From Rubrivivax sp. (GTDB lineage: Bacteria > Pseudomonadota > Gammaproteobacteria > Burkholderiales > Burkholderiaceae), in NCBI GenBank assembly GCA_016790225.1, contig JAEUOZ010000052.1, positions 124,001 through 188,000 on the forward strand: a stretch of 64,000 nt of DNA, read 5' to 3'. The notes under the pieces are model-generated. The model had not been told where the DNA came from. It was given only the letters and a program-made list of their open reading frames with translations, and did no database searches. Positions 20,413 through 32,643 of the stretch are shown here, piece after piece. Each line of letters starts with the position of its first letter. The first letter of the stretch is position 1. The translations under genes and the position numbers were made by a program.

Positions 20413-22092
20413 ATGCACGCCTGGCTACAGCGCATCGATCAGCACTTCCCCGTGCGCTATCTGGCCTGGTTCTGCTGCGGCCTGGGCCTGCTGCTGAGCA
20501 GCTTCACCTGGATCGCGTTCGGGCGCGGCGGCGAGCTGGCGCTGCTGCTGCTCTTTCTGAGCGGCCTGGGCCTGCACGATGTGCAGCAGCGGCGCCATTC
20601 GGTGCTGCGCAACTACCCGGTCATCGGGCATCTGCGCTTCCTGCTGGAGTTCATCCGCCCGGAGATCCGCCAGTATTTCATCGAGAGCGACAACGAGGCC
20701 GCGCCGTTCTCGCGCCAGCAGCGCTCGCTGGTCTACCAGCGCGCCAAGGGCGATCCGGACAAGCGCCCCTTCGGCACGCAGCTGGATGTGCAGGCCGAAG
20801 GTTACGAGTGGATCAACCACTCCATCGTGCCGACCGCGCTGCCCACGCACGACTTCCGCGTCCTGATCGGTGCGGGCGGCAGTTCCTGCACGCAGCCCTA
20901 TGCCGCCAGCCTGTTCAACATCTCGGCCATGAGTTTCGGCGCGCTCAGCGCCAACGCCATCCTGGCGCTCAATGCCGGTGCGCGCCGCGGCGGCTTTGCG
21001 CACGATACCGGCGAGGGTTCGATCAGCGAGCACCACCGCGTGCATGGCGGAGACCTGATCTGGGAGATCGGTTCAGGCTACTTCGGTTGCCGTGACGAGC
21101 AGGGCCGCTTCGACGAGCAGCGCTTTGCGCAGAACGCGCGCGAGCCGCAGGTGAAGATGATCGAGGTGAAGCTGAGCCAGGGCGCCAAGCCCGGGCACGG
21201 TGGTGTGCTGCCCGGCCCCAAGGTGACGGCCGAGATCGCCGCGGCGCGCGGCGTGCCGGTGGGCGTGGACTGCGTCAGCCCGGCGCGCCATGGCGCCTTT
21301 TCCACGCCGCTGGAACTGCTGCAGTTCGTCGAGCGCCTGCGGCAGCTCTCTGGCGGCAAGCCGGTGGGCTTCAAGCTGTGCATCGGCCACCCCTGGGAGT
21401 GGTTCGGCATTGCCAAGGCGATGCAGCACAGCGGTCTGCTGCCGGACTTCATCGTCGTCGATGGTGCGGAGGGCGGCACCGGTGCCGCGCCGCTGGAGTT
21501 CACCGATCACGTGGGGGCGCCGCTGCAGGAGGGGCTGCTGCTGGTGCACAACACCCTGGTCGGCCTGGATCTGAGACGGCGCATCAAGCTGGGCTGTGCC
21601 GGCAAGATCATCGGCGCCTTCGACATCGCCCGCGCGCTGGCGCTGGGCGCCGACTGGTGCAACTCGGCGCGCGGCTTCATGTTTGCGCTGGGCTGCATCC
21701 AGGCCCAGACCTGCCACACCGGCGCCTGCCCCACGGGCGTCACCACGCAGGACCCCCAACGCCAGAAAGCACTGGTCGTGACGGACAAGACCGATCGGGT
21801 CTACCGCTTCCACCAGGGCACGCTGATGGCCTTCAAGGAACTGGTGCAGGCCGCCGGACTGGACAGCCCGGATCAGCTGGACGCGCGGCACATCGTCTGC
21901 CGCGGCGATGATGGCCAGGTGAAGTTGCTGGTCAACCACCTGAACTTCATCCGGCGTGGCTCGCTGCTGGCCGCGGAGAAGGGCGAGCAGCCCTGGCCGC
22001 ACAAGGTCTTCGAGCTGTACTGGCCGCTGGCCGCGGCAGACAGCTTCAGGGCGTCGGCGGCTTCGACTCCTGGAAGCTCGGCCGTGCGCTGA
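20413..22092 (+). CDS. Membrane-anchored FMN-binding glutamate synthase-family protein
   Basis: A 559-residue protein. Two hydrophobic segments at about residues 17-33 and 42-56 are followed by a glutamate-synthase central-type FMN domain. Motifs include NISAMSFGALSANAI, DTGEGSISEHH, KPGHGGVLPG and DGAEGGTGAAP, with cysteines in CIQAQTCHTGACPTG that may bind an iron-sulfur cluster. It lacks the glutaminase domain of GltB, so it is not a complete glutamate synthase; its reaction is unknown. The 3' end overlaps the convergent GST gene by 47 bp. Confidence 0.85.
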   Translation: MHAWLQRIDQHFPVRYLAWFCCGLGLLLSSFTWIAFGRGGELALLLLFLSGLGLHDVQQRRHSVLRNYPVIGHLRFLLEFIRPEIRQYFIESDNEAAPFSRQQRSLVYQRAKGDPDKRPFGTQLDVQAEGYEWINHSIVPTALPTHDFRVLIGAGGSSCTQPYAASLFNISAMSFGALSANAILALNAGARRGGFAHDTGEGSISEHHRVHGGDLIWEIGSGYFGCRDEQGRFDEQRFAQNAREPQVKMIEVKLSQGAKPGHGGVLPGPKVTAEIAAARGVPVGVDCVSPARHGAFSTPLELLQFVERLRQLSGGKPVGFKLCIGHPWEWFGIAKAMQHSGLLPDFIVVDGAEGGTGAAPLEFTDHVGAPLQEGLLLVHNTLVGLDLRRRIKLGCAGKIIGAFDIARALALGADWCNSARGFMFALGCIQAQTCHTGACPTGVTTQDPQRQKALVVTDKTDRVYRFHQGTLMAFKELVQAAGLDSPDQLDARHIVCRGDDGQVKLLVNHLNFIRRGSLLAAEKGEQPWPHKVFELYWPLAAADSFRASAASTPGSSAVR

Positions 22093-22663
22093 TCTTGTCG
22101 TACAGCTGTGCCAGGTTGCGGTGTCGGCTGCGCCAGTCGATCTGCGGGAAGCGGAAATCCAGATAGCCCAGCGCACAGCCCGCCGCCACGTCGGCCAGCG
22201 AGAAGTACACGCCGCAGCAGTGGGCCTTGGTGCCCAGGCCCCGGCTCATCGCGGCCAGTGCGGCATCCACGCGGCTGAGCTGGCGGTCTATCCACAGCTG
22301 CGAGCGCTGCGCCTCGCTGCGGCCGCTCCAGGTGGCTTCCAGTCGCGCCAGGATGCTGGCGTCCAGCAGCCCATCGGCCAGCGCCTCCCAGGTGCGCACT
22401 TCCACACGTTCGCGGCCTGAGGCGGGGATCAGCTTGCCCACCGGCGAGAGGGTGTCGAGGTATTCGACGATGACGCGGGAATCGAAGATCGCCTCGCCGC
22501 CTTCCATCACCAGGCAGGGCACCTTGCCCAGAGGGTTGGACTTGAGGATCTCGTCGTTGCCCCAGACGTCTTCGAGCACGAGCTGGAAATCGAGCTTCTT
22601 CTCGGCCATCACGATGCGCACCTTGCGCACGTAGGGGCTGGTCAAGGAGCCAATGAGTTTCAT
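22046..22663 (-). CDS. Glutathione S-transferase family protein
   Basis: A 205-residue GST. The N-terminal thioredoxin-like half has SPYVRKVRIVMAEK, the NPLGKVPCL loop and the glutathione-binding DSRVIVEYLD; the C-terminal half is helical. The substrate is unknown. Its 3' end overlaps the convergent FMN gene by 47 bp, which makes antisense interference between the messages possible. Confidence 0.88.
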   Translation of the reverse strand: MKLIGSLTSPYVRKVRIVMAEKKLDFQLVLEDVWGNDEILKSNPLGKVPCLVMEGGEAIFDSRVIVEYLDTLSPVGKLIPASGRERVEVRTWEALADGLLDASILARLEATWSGRSEAQRSQLWIDRQLSRVDAALAAMSRGLGTKAHCCGVYFSLADVAAGCALGYLDFRFPQIDWRSRHRNLAQLYDKISARPSFQESKPPTP

Positions 22664-22750
22664 GTGGTTGGTTCGTGGAGTTCCCTGGTCGAAATCATTC
22701 TAGGGTGCAGCCGCGGTCGGCGTGCGCACAGGGATGCGCGCACCGGGCCC

Positions 22751-23389
22751 TCACTTGGTGCCGAACAGGCGATCTCCGGCATCGCCGAGCCCGGGCAGGA
22801 TGTAGCCATGCTCGTTGAGACAGCGGTCGACCGCAGCGGTGTAGACCGGCACGTCCGGGTGATGATCATGAAAGGTCTTCAGGCCCTCGGGCGCCGCCAG
22901 CAGGCTGACGAAGCGGATTGATCGCGGGCGTGTCTCCTTCAGCCGCTCCACCGCCGCGACGGCGGAATTGCCGGTGGCCAGCATGGGATCCAGCACCACG
23001 GCGTCGCGCTCGTGCATGTCGTGCGGCATCTTGAAGTAGTACTCCACCGCCACCAGCGTGCGCGGATCGCGGTAGAGCCCCACGTGGCCCACGCGCGCGC
23101 CGGGCACGACGTCCAGCATGCCATCCAGGAAGCCGCTGCCCGCGCGCATGATGACCACGAAGACCGTCTTCTTGCCATCGATGACGGGCGACATCATCGG
23201 CTCCAGCGGCGTCTCGATGGCCATCAGCGAGGTCGGCATGTCGCGCGTGATCTCGTAGGCCATGAGCATCGAGATCTCGTGCAGCAGGCGCCGGAAGCTC
23301 ATGGTGCTCAGGTCCTTCTGGCGCAGCAGCGTGAGCTTGTGCTGCACCAGGGGGTGATCGATCACGTGGACGGCGCGGTCGCTGCTCAT
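22751..23389 (-). CDS. upp: Uracil phosphoribosyltransferase
   Basis: Upp, 212 residues, which converts uracil and PRPP to UMP. The PRPP-binding motif is [13 protein letters not shown], with [13 protein letters not shown] upstream and [16 protein letters not shown] at the end. In organisms with the URC route, uracil phosphoribosyltransferase (Urc6) is also part of uracil catabolism, and URC1 and URC4 lie a few kb away. Its ATG overlaps the stop of the upstream nitronate monooxygenase-like gene by 4 bp, so the two are coupled. Confidence 0.95.
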   Translation of the reverse strand: MSSDRAVHVIDHPLVQHKLTLLRQKDLSTMSFRRLLHEISMLMAYEITRDMPTSLMAIETPLEPMMSPVIDGKKTVFVVIMRAGSGFLDGMLDVVPGARVGHVGLYRDPRTLVAVEYYFKMPHDMHERDAVVLDPMLATGNSAVAAVERLKETRPRSIRFVSLLAAPEGLKTFHDHHPDVPVYTAAVDRCLNEHGYILPGLGDAGDRLFGTK

Positions 23390-24501
23390 GGGGCGGTATC
23401 TCCGGTTCGAACAGGGGTGGGATCGTCGAAGCCAGCCACCAGCTGACGGACGAGTTCAGCGGCAGGCACGGCACGGCAGCCGCTGGCATTCTGGCCGCAC
23501 CACAGCGGGCTGAAGTCGCTCAGCCCGCGCGCTTCGGCCGCGGCGCGCAGCGGCGCCAGCGCCGCCGTGGCCAGCGGAAAGGCCGGCGCCGCGGGGCTCA
23601 GCGGGCCCTGCTCGCGCATCAGGCGGTTGACGATGCCGCGGGCCGGCCGGCCGGTGAAGCAGTTGCTCAGGGCCGTGTGGCGTGCCTGCGGCTCCTGCAG
23701 CGCCTGGCGGTGCAGCTTGGATGTGAGCGCCTCGTCGCACAGCAGGAAGCTGGTGCCCAGCTGCACGCCCTGCGCGCCCAGCGCGCGCGCCGCGGCGATG
23801 CCGGCGGCATCCGCCAGCCCGCCGGCGGCGATCACCGGGACCTGCAGCGCGCGCGCGAGCTGGGGCACCAGGGCCAGCGTGCCCGGTTGGCGGCTGAGAT
23901 CCTCGTCCAGAAAGTGGCCGCGGTGGCCGCCCGCTTCCAGGCCCTGGGCGATCACCGCATGCACGCCCTGGTCCTGCAGCCACAAGGCCTCGTCCAGTGT
24001 GGTGGCCGAAGAGAGCAAGGTGCAGCCCCAGCGCCGCACGCGCGCCAGCAGCGCGGGCTCGGGCAGGCCGAAGTGGAAGCTCAGCACCGGCGGCTGGAAC
24101 GGCTCGATGCGATCGGCGAGTGCCTCGCTGAACGGCGCCCGGCCGGCGCCTGCCAGGATGCCGCGGGCGTCGATGCCGTACTCCGCGTAGTAGGGCGCCA
24201 GCGCCTGGCGCCAGCCCGCTTCGCGCGCGGCATCGGGCGTGGGTGGGCGGTGGCAGAAGAAGTTCAGGTTCCATGGCAGCCGACCGGGTGTTCCGGGCTC
24301 GCCGAGCGCGGTATTCAGCGCCTGCAGCTCGCCTTGCAGGGCGTCCGGCGAGAGCATCGCGGCGGGCAGCGAGCCCAGGCCGCCGGCGCGCGACACCGCC
24401 ACGGCCAGCGCATGCCCCTGCACCCCCGCCATCGGTGCCTGGATCAGCGGCCAGCGGCTGCCCAGCCGCTGCGCCAGCGCGGCGCTGCCGAATGTGCTCA
24501 T
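23386..24501 (-). CDS. Nitronate monooxygenase-family flavoprotein
   Basis: A 371-residue FMN TIM-barrel protein of the nitronate monooxygenase/2-nitropropane dioxygenase family. Recognisable segments are [21 protein letters not shown] and [21 protein letters not shown], then GVQLGTSFL. It is translationally coupled to upp (4-bp overlap), which suggests a link to base metabolism, although nitronate oxidation is the only well-characterised activity. The physiological substrate is unknown. Confidence 0.85.
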   Translation of the reverse strand: MSTFGSAALAQRLGSRWPLIQAPMAGVQGHALAVAVSRAGGLGSLPAAMLSPDALQGELQALNTALGEPGTPGRLPWNLNFFCHRPPTPDAAREAGWRQALAPYYAEYGIDARGILAGAGRAPFSEALADRIEPFQPPVLSFHFGLPEPALLARVRRWGCTLLSSATTLDEALWLQDQGVHAVIAQGLEAGGHRGHFLDEDLSRQPGTLALVPQLARALQVPVIAAGGLADAAGIAAARALGAQGVQLGTSFLLCDEALTSKLHRQALQEPQARHTALSNCFTGRPARGIVNRLMREQGPLSPAAPAFPLATAALAPLRAAAEARGLSDFSPLWCGQNASGCRAVPAAELVRQLVAGFDDPTPVRTGDTAP

Positions 24502-24507
24502 CCTTGA

Positions 24508-25716
<1,209 letters not shown>

Positions 25717-25717
<1 letters not shown>

Positions 25718-27231
25718 CAGAAGACCGTGCCGTCGCTGTCGATGCGCAGCGGCGGCTGTCCGCCCCGCAGGCGCTGTGCCATCGCACGCCCTGCCAGCCA
25801 GGTGCCGCCTTCCAGCACCGCCGCCAGCGGCAGCTGCGCGGGCGTCAGCCCCAGCTCACGCCGCACCTCGGCCGCCAGCTCGTCCAGCAGGTGCACGGTG
25901 AGGGCGCGCCACTCGACGACCAGCTCGTCGCCCGCCTTCCAGGTGCGCGCCAGATCGCGCGGATCGCGCGGCACGATGACGCCGCCATCGATCAGCAGCC
26001 CGCCGTTGCGGTATTCCGGCAGGCCGGTGAGCTGATCCAGCCCGGTGAGCGCGACGCCGGCAGCCTGCAGCGGCTCGGCCAGCGAGTAGACGAGCCACTG
26101 GCTCAACTTGTGGAACGGCACCCAGCCGCCGGTGGGTGCGTGCGGGCCCTCGGGCGAGGCGCTGCCGGCCCAGAGGTGGCGCCACACGTCGCCCCCCGGC
26201 AGGCCCAGCACGCGGCTGCCATGCAGCCAGATCGGTGCCCATTCGTGGGCCAGGCGGGCCAGCAGCTCGGCGGCGTCCACCGGTTCGCCCGAACTCAGCC
26301 AGGGCTCCAGCAGCTGCGAGGGACGCGCCGTGCGCGTGCCGCCGCCGGCCTGCTCTTCGAGCACGGCGCCCAGACGCCGCAGCAGCTCGGCGCGGCCTTC
26401 CAGCCCCGGCATGGCATTGCTTGGCCCGGCCTGGAAGACCGCGCGCAGCGCGGCGGCGTCCAGCCGCGTGAGCACCCGCGCGTCCACGCGCAGCGGATCT
26501 TCGGCGCGGTTGGAGAAGGTGCCGTCCATGAAGGCGCGAAAGCTGGCGACCGCCAGGCCTTCGGATCGGGCATAACGTTTCAGCGGAGCTGCCGCAGTGA
26601 CAGCCGTCGCAGCCGTCGCGGTCTGTGCAGGGCTCTGCGTCGGCGTCGGCTCGGGAGTCTCGGCAGGCTCCTCAGCGGCCCCCTCGGCAGCGGCCGAAGG
26701 GGCCGGCGCCGGCACGGGTGCAGCCGAGGTGCCGCTCGCCTGATCCAGCAGCGCCAGCAGCGCATCGCGCCCTTGCCGGTGTGCGGGCAGGGCCAGTGCG
26801 GCCGCGGCGCCGCCACGCCCTTCTTCGTAGTGCCAGTCGGCGCCCGCGCCGGCGTCCAGCAGCACGCTCACGATGGTCAGGTCGATGCGCGCGCGGGCGG
26901 CATCCAGAGGCTCACGCGAGGCCAGCGCCGCCTCCAGCTCGGCCGCGCGATCCACGCCGCCGGCCTGGAAGTGGCGCCAGCGGCTGTGCAGCGGCACCTG
27001 CAGATCGGGAAACCGCTGACGGATCAGATCAGCCACCTGCTGCGCCAGCGCCGGCAGCGCCGCCCGGTCGATCGAGAACCAGCCGGAGCGGCCGTCCTCC
27101 ACCGCCTGGGCGACGGCCGCGCAGCGCGCGCGGATGGTGGCGGGCTGCCACAGCGGGCCGATGGGATCGCGCGGCGGCCCGCTGTCTTCAGCGCCAGCCG
27201 CTGCGGGATCGGAAACGAGGGGATGTGTCAT
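25717..27231 (-). CDS. URC4/Urg3-family protein (DUF1688), uracil catabolism
   Basis: A 504-residue protein of the DUF1688 (Urc4/Urg3) family, required for the URC uracil-degradation route in yeasts; its chemical step is not settled. Family-like segments include SRWRHFQAGGVDR, GGWVPFHKLSQWLVYSLAEP and GLPEYRNGGLLIDGG. An Ala/Pro/Thr-rich insert at about residues 175-225 interrupts the middle and is probably disordered. It lies 53 bp after URC1 and overlaps the regulator start by one base. Confidence 0.85.
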
Positions 27232-27284
27232 GGTTCAAGCGGTGCCGCAGGGCCAGGGCGAGCCTTGTCGGGTGGGTGAGGCCG

Positions 27285-28577
<1,293 letters not shown>

Positions 28578-28662
28578 TCGGGCTCTCCTGGGTGGCCGGT
28601 TGTGCCGGGCCCATGGCCCGGCGACGTCCCGCCGCAGTGGCGACGATACGACAGCACGGCGG

Positions 28663-28678
28663 CTTGTCACGCGTCAAG
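28663..28678. promoter_or_regulatory. Candidate operator between URC1 and the TonB receptor
   Basis: A 16-bp imperfect dyad with CTTG at one end and CAAG at the other; six of the eight half-site positions are symmetric. It sits in the 164-bp divergent gap, where a regulator could control both directions. The neighbouring MmyB-like regulator is the obvious candidate to bind it, by position only. Confidence 0.35.
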
Positions 28679-28741
28679 GCCGTCAGCGCCCTACCATGGC
28701 ACGCCGATTGCATTTCGTTGCAGACCTTCTGGAGGAGTCCC

Positions 28742-31054
28742 ATGCTGCACCGTCCCTTTCCCCGTGCGCGCCTGAATGCGCTGTCTGCCGCCATGCTGCT
28801 GGCGCTGCCTTCGCTGGCCTGGTCCCAGGCGGCGTCTGCGCCCGGCACTGAAGCTGGCAAGCTGCAGACCGTCACGGTGACGGCCGAGCGCCGCGTCGAG
28901 AACATCCAGAACATCCCGAACTCGGTCAGCACCATCGGCAGCGAGCTGCTGGACACGCTCAATACCAGCGGCCAGGACGTGCGCATGCTCTCCGGTCGCG
29001 TGCCGAGCCTGAACATCGAAAGCTCGTTCGGCCGTGCCTTCCCGCGCTTCTACATCCGCGGCTACGGCAACACCGACTTCCGCCTCAACGCCTCGCAGCC
29101 CGTCTCCCTGGTCTATGACGACGTGGTGCAGGAGAACCCGATCCTCAAGGGCTTCCCGGCCTTCGACCTGGATCGCATCGAAGTGCTGCGCGGCCCGCAG
29201 GGTTCGCTCTTCGGCCGCAACACGCCGGCTGGCGTGGTGAAGTTCGAATCCGTGCGTCCGCGCCTGGGCAAGACCGAGGGCTATGGCAGCGTCTCGGTGG
29301 GCACCTTCAGCAGCGTCAACCTCGAAGGCGCCGGCAACTTTGCCGTCGGCAAGGATTCGGCGCTGCGCATCTCGCTGATGAGCCAGTCGCGCGACGACTG
29401 GGTCACCAACACCTTTGCCGCCGGCCCCACGAAGGAGCTTGAAGGCTATCGCGACAGTGCCCTGCGCATCCAGTGGCTGTCCAACATCGACAAGGACCTC
29501 AGCGTGCTGGCCAATGTGCATGCGCGCGATTACGACGGCTCGGCACGCCTGTTCCGCGCCAACATCATCACCACCGGCAGCAACGCGCTGGTGGCGGGCT
29601 TCGATCCCAAGAAGATCTCGATCGACGGCAAGAACGAATCGGGCCTGCAGAACACCGGCGCCAACCTGCGCGTGCGCTGGAACCTGGGCGGCGGCCTCGC
29701 GCTGCACTCGATCACCGGCTACGAAACCGTCAAGACCTTCAGCCGCGGCGACATCGATGGCGGCTTCGGCGCCGCCTTCCTGCCTGTCTCCGGCCCCGGC
29801 CTGATCCCGTTTGCCAGCGAGACGGCCGATGGCATCCCCAAGCACAGCCAGATCACGCAGGAACTTCGGCTGGAATCCGACAGCAAGGGCCCGCTGGACT
29901 GGCAGGGCGGTGTCTTCTTCTTCAAGGAAGACTACAAGATCGAAAGCTTCAGCTATGACTCGCTGGCCGCCGGCGCACAGGATGGCTACCAGCGCATCCG
30001 CCAGACCAATGACGCCGTCGCGCTCTTCGGCGCCCTGAACTACGCGGTCAGCCCGGCGCTGAAACTGCGGGCCGGCCTGCGCTACACCACCGACAAGAAG
30101 CAGCTCACGGTGGAGGCCTACAACACCACGGCCTTCGTGCCTTGCGTGCTGCTGGGCAAGTGCACGCTTGCGCAGCTGGCCTCGCAAGAGCCCGACGGCA
30201 ATCTCTCGGCCTCGCCGAAGGACAGCAAGGCCAGCTGGGATCTGTCCGGCACCTATGCGCTGAGCAAGGACATCAATCTGTATGCCCGCGCGGCCACCGG
30301 CTTCCGCGGCAGCAGCGTGCAGAGCGCCGGCGCCTTCAACGGCAAGTCGGTCGCCAACGCCGAGAACAACACCTCCTTCGAAGCCGGCGTGAAGGCCGAT
30401 CTGCTGGATCGCCGCGCGCGACTGAACTTCGGCCTCTTCAACTACACCGTGAAGGATCTGCAGCTCACGGCGGTGGGTGGCGCGGGCAATGCCAACATCC
30501 TGCTCAACGCCAAGAAGGCCCGCGGCCAGGGCTTCGAGATGGATCTGCAGGCGTTGCTCAGCGACAACCTGCTGGCCAGTGTGGGTGTGGGCTACAACGA
30601 CACCAAGATCCAGGATCCGAACCTGCTGGTGGCCTTCTGTGCCCAGTGCACGGTGACCGACCCGATCGTCACCATCGCCACGCCCGGCGGCCCGGCGCAG
30701 CGCGCGCGCATCGACGGCAACCCGCTGCCGCAGGCGCCCAAGACCACGGTCAACTTCACGCTGCGCTGGTCGCAGCCGACCGCGGGCGGCGAGCTCTATG
30801 TGCTGACCGACTGGGTCTACCGCAGCAAGGTGAACTTCTTCCTCTACGAATCGCGCGAATTTGTCGGCCCGGCGCTCACCGAAGGCGGCATCCGCGTGGG
30901 CTACGTCTTCGGCAACGGCAAGTACGAGATCGCGGCCTTCGGGCGCAACATCACCAACCAGATCAAGGTGGTGGGCGGCATCGATTTCAACAACAACACC
31001 GGCTTCATCAACGAGCCGCGCGCCTGGGGCCTGCAATTCAAGGGCAGCTTCTGA
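28742..31054 (+). CDS. TonB-dependent outer-membrane receptor
   Basis: A 770-residue receptor. The signal peptide covers residues about 1-30 and ends in LAWSQA. A TonB-box-like segment QTVTVTAERR follows, then a plug domain (RFYIRGYGNTDFR, IEVLRGPQGSLFGRNTPAG) and a 22-strand barrel ending in phenylalanine (KGSF). GGAGGAG lies before ATG 28742. It is divergent from the URC genes and followed after 43 bp by a BMP-type binding protein, so nucleobase or nucleoside uptake is the likely role. The ligand is inference from context. Confidence 0.88.
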   Translation: MLHRPFPRARLNALSAAMLLALPSLAWSQAASAPGTEAGKLQTVTVTAERRVENIQNIPNSVSTIGSELLDTLNTSGQDVRMLSGRVPSLNIESSFGRAFPRFYIRGYGNTDFRLNASQPVSLVYDDVVQENPILKGFPAFDLDRIEVLRGPQGSLFGRNTPAGVVKFESVRPRLGKTEGYGSVSVGTFSSVNLEGAGNFAVGKDSALRISLMSQSRDDWVTNTFAAGPTKELEGYRDSALRIQWLSNIDKDLSVLANVHARDYDGSARLFRANIITTGSNALVAGFDPKKISIDGKNESGLQNTGANLRVRWNLGGGLALHSITGYETVKTFSRGDIDGGFGAAFLPVSGPGLIPFASETADGIPKHSQITQELRLESDSKGPLDWQGGVFFFKEDYKIESFSYDSLAAGAQDGYQRIRQTNDAVALFGALNYAVSPALKLRAGLRYTTDKKQLTVEAYNTTAFVPCVLLGKCTLAQLASQEPDGNLSASPKDSKASWDLSGTYALSKDINLYARAATGFRGSSVQSAGAFNGKSVANAENNTSFEAGVKADLLDRRARLNFGLFNYTVKDLQLTAVGGAGNANILLNAKKARGQGFEMDLQALLSDNLLASVGVGYNDTKIQDPNLLVAFCAQCTVTDPIVTIATPGGPAQRARIDGNPLPQAPKTTVNFTLRWSQPTAGGELYVLTDWVYRSKVNFFLYESREFVGPALTEGGIRVGYVFGNGKYEIAAFGRNITNQIKVVGGIDFNNNTGFINEPRAWGLQFKGSF

Positions 31055-31097
31055 GGCCCCGGCGCCCCTGGCGCAGGGCTCGCGCCCTGATGCTGCG

Positions 31098-32075
31098 ATG
31101 AACCGTTGGGCCATTGCCCTGGCGGCCGGCGCGCTGGCGCTGGCCTTCGGCCCGCGCCCGGCCAAAGCGCAGCCCGCGGTCATCTACGAACTCGGCGGCA
31201 AGGCGGATCGCTCCTTCAACCAGGCGGCCTTCCAGGGCGCCGAAGCCTGGAAGCGCCAGAGCGGCAAGCCCTATCTCGAGTTCGAGATCGCCAACGCGGC
31301 GCAGCGTGAGCAGGCGGCGCGGCGCTTTGCCGAGCGCGGGGCGCAGCCGATCGTGGGCATCGGCTTTCCGCAGGCCAGCGCGATCGCCAAGGTGGCCGCT
31401 GAATTCCCGCGCCTGAGCTTTGCCATCGTCGATGCGGTGGTCGAGGCGCCCAACGTGCAGAGCTTTGTCTACCGCGAGCACGAGGGCGCCTTTCTGGTCG
31501 GCATCCTGGCAGCGATGGCCAGCAAGAGCGGCACCATAGGCTTCGTGGGGGGCATGGACATTCCGCTGGTGCGCAAGTTCCAGTGCGGCTATGAACAGGG
31601 CGCGCGTCACGCGGTGCCGACGATCCGCACGCTGGCCGCGATGACCGGCAGCACACCCGCGGCCTGGACGGATCCGGCGCGCGGTGCCGAGCTGGCCAAG
31701 GCGCAGATGGCCCAGGGTGCCGATGTCATCTTTGCCGCGGCGGGCACGACGGGCCTGGGCGTGATGCAGGCGGCCAAGGACGGCGCGCGCCTGTCCATCG
31801 GGGTGGACAGCAACCAGAACTACCTGCACCCGGGTTCGGTGCTGACCTCGCTGGTCAAGCGCGTCGATCTGGCGGTGCAGAGCGCCTTCAACGGCGTGAA
31901 GCCCGGCGTCAGCGCGCTGGGCCTGAAGGAAGGCGCGCTGGACGTGGCGATGGACGAGCACAACGCCCGCCTGGTTTCGCCAGCGATGCGCGCCAAGGTA
32001 GACAGCGCGCGTCAGGACATCATCGCGGGCCGCTTGAAGGTGGTCGACTTCACGGTCTCCAACGCCTGCCGTTAG
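31098..32075 (+). CDS. BMP-family ABC transporter substrate-binding protein (first copy)
   Basis: A 325-residue periplasmic protein with a signal peptide ending GPRPAKAQ. The BMP/PnrA-like domain shows LGGKADRSFNQAAFQGA, GFVGGMDIPLVRKFQCGY and IGVDSNQNYLHPGSVLTS. BMP proteins bind nucleosides for ABC import. It follows the TonB receptor by 43 bp and is closely similar to the second copy at 38351, which adjoins the ABC genes. It has no transporter partner of its own here, so it may share that importer. Confidence 0.9.
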   Translation: MNRWAIALAAGALALAFGPRPAKAQPAVIYELGGKADRSFNQAAFQGAEAWKRQSGKPYLEFEIANAAQREQAARRFAERGAQPIVGIGFPQASAIAKVAAEFPRLSFAIVDAVVEAPNVQSFVYREHEGAFLVGILAAMASKSGTIGFVGGMDIPLVRKFQCGYEQGARHAVPTIRTLAAMTGSTPAAWTDPARGAELAKAQMAQGADVIFAAAGTTGLGVMQAAKDGARLSIGVDSNQNYLHPGSVLTSLVKRVDLAVQSAFNGVKPGVSALGLKEGALDVAMDEHNARLVSPAMRAKVDSARQDIIAGRLKVVDFTVSNACR

Positions 32076-32122
32076 GGGTCTGGCGCCTTGCGTGCCTGCC
32101 GCGCCCAACGCGCTGCAGCGCT

Positions 32123-32638
32123 TCAGCGTTTCAGTTCGGCCGCATGCGCCAGCGCGGCATCGGCCATCGCCTCGGTGTCCGCCAGCATCAGGCGCGTCGG
32201 CCCCTGCGGCGCTGGGGGCAGGTCCAGCGGGTCGTTCGTGGCCACGGCCACGATGCCCGGCCAATGGCCCCACAGCGGCGGCTTGCCCTCGGCGGCTCGC
32301 CAGACCTCGATCTTCGGAAAGTCCCCGCCCTTGAAGCCCTCGATCAGCAGCAGGTCGCAGGGCGCCATGTGCGGCAGCAGCTCCTGCAGCGTGGGCTCGG
32401 CGTCGCCGCGCAATTCGTGCATCAGCGCCCAGCGGTCGCGCCCCAGCAGCATCACCTCGGTGCAGCCGGCTTCGCGCAGCCGGTGCGAATCCTTGCCCGG
32501 CCGGTCGATATCGATGGGCTTGTGGCTGTGCTTCATCAGAGACACCCGCAGCCCGCGCTGGCGCAAGGCCGGGATCAGCCGCTCCAGCAGCGTGGTCTTG
32601 CCCATGCCGGAGTGACCGGCGATGCCCACGAGGCGCAT
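32123..32638 (-). CDS. mobB: Molybdopterin-guanine dinucleotide biosynthesis protein B
   Basis: MobB, 171 residues, a GTP-binding helper of molybdenum cofactor nucleotide attachment. The P-loop is GHSGMGKTTLLE near residue 8, followed by KHSHKPIDIDRPGKDS and LLIEGFKGG. It is separated from mobA and moa genes; moaC is at 6103. It is 5 bp downstream of the dioxygenase-like gene in the same direction, probably by chance of packing. Confidence 0.92.
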   Translation of the reverse strand: MRLVGIAGHSGMGKTTLLERLIPALRQRGLRVSLMKHSHKPIDIDRPGKDSHRLREAGCTEVMLLGRDRWALMHELRGDAEPTLQELLPHMAPCDLLLIEGFKGGDFPKIEVWRAAEGKPPLWGHWPGIVAVATNDPLDLPPAPQGPTRLMLADTEAMADAALAHAAELKR

Positions 32639-32643
32639 GGCCT

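Noticed and set aside
20413..22092. Assignment as glutamate synthase large subunit
   Set aside because: It has only the FMN domain and membrane helices, with no glutaminase or GXGXG domain.
28691..31183. A minus-strand open frame of 830 codons opposite the TonB receptor
   Set aside because: The plus strand has signal peptide, plug and barrel in order; the reverse frame is compositional only.
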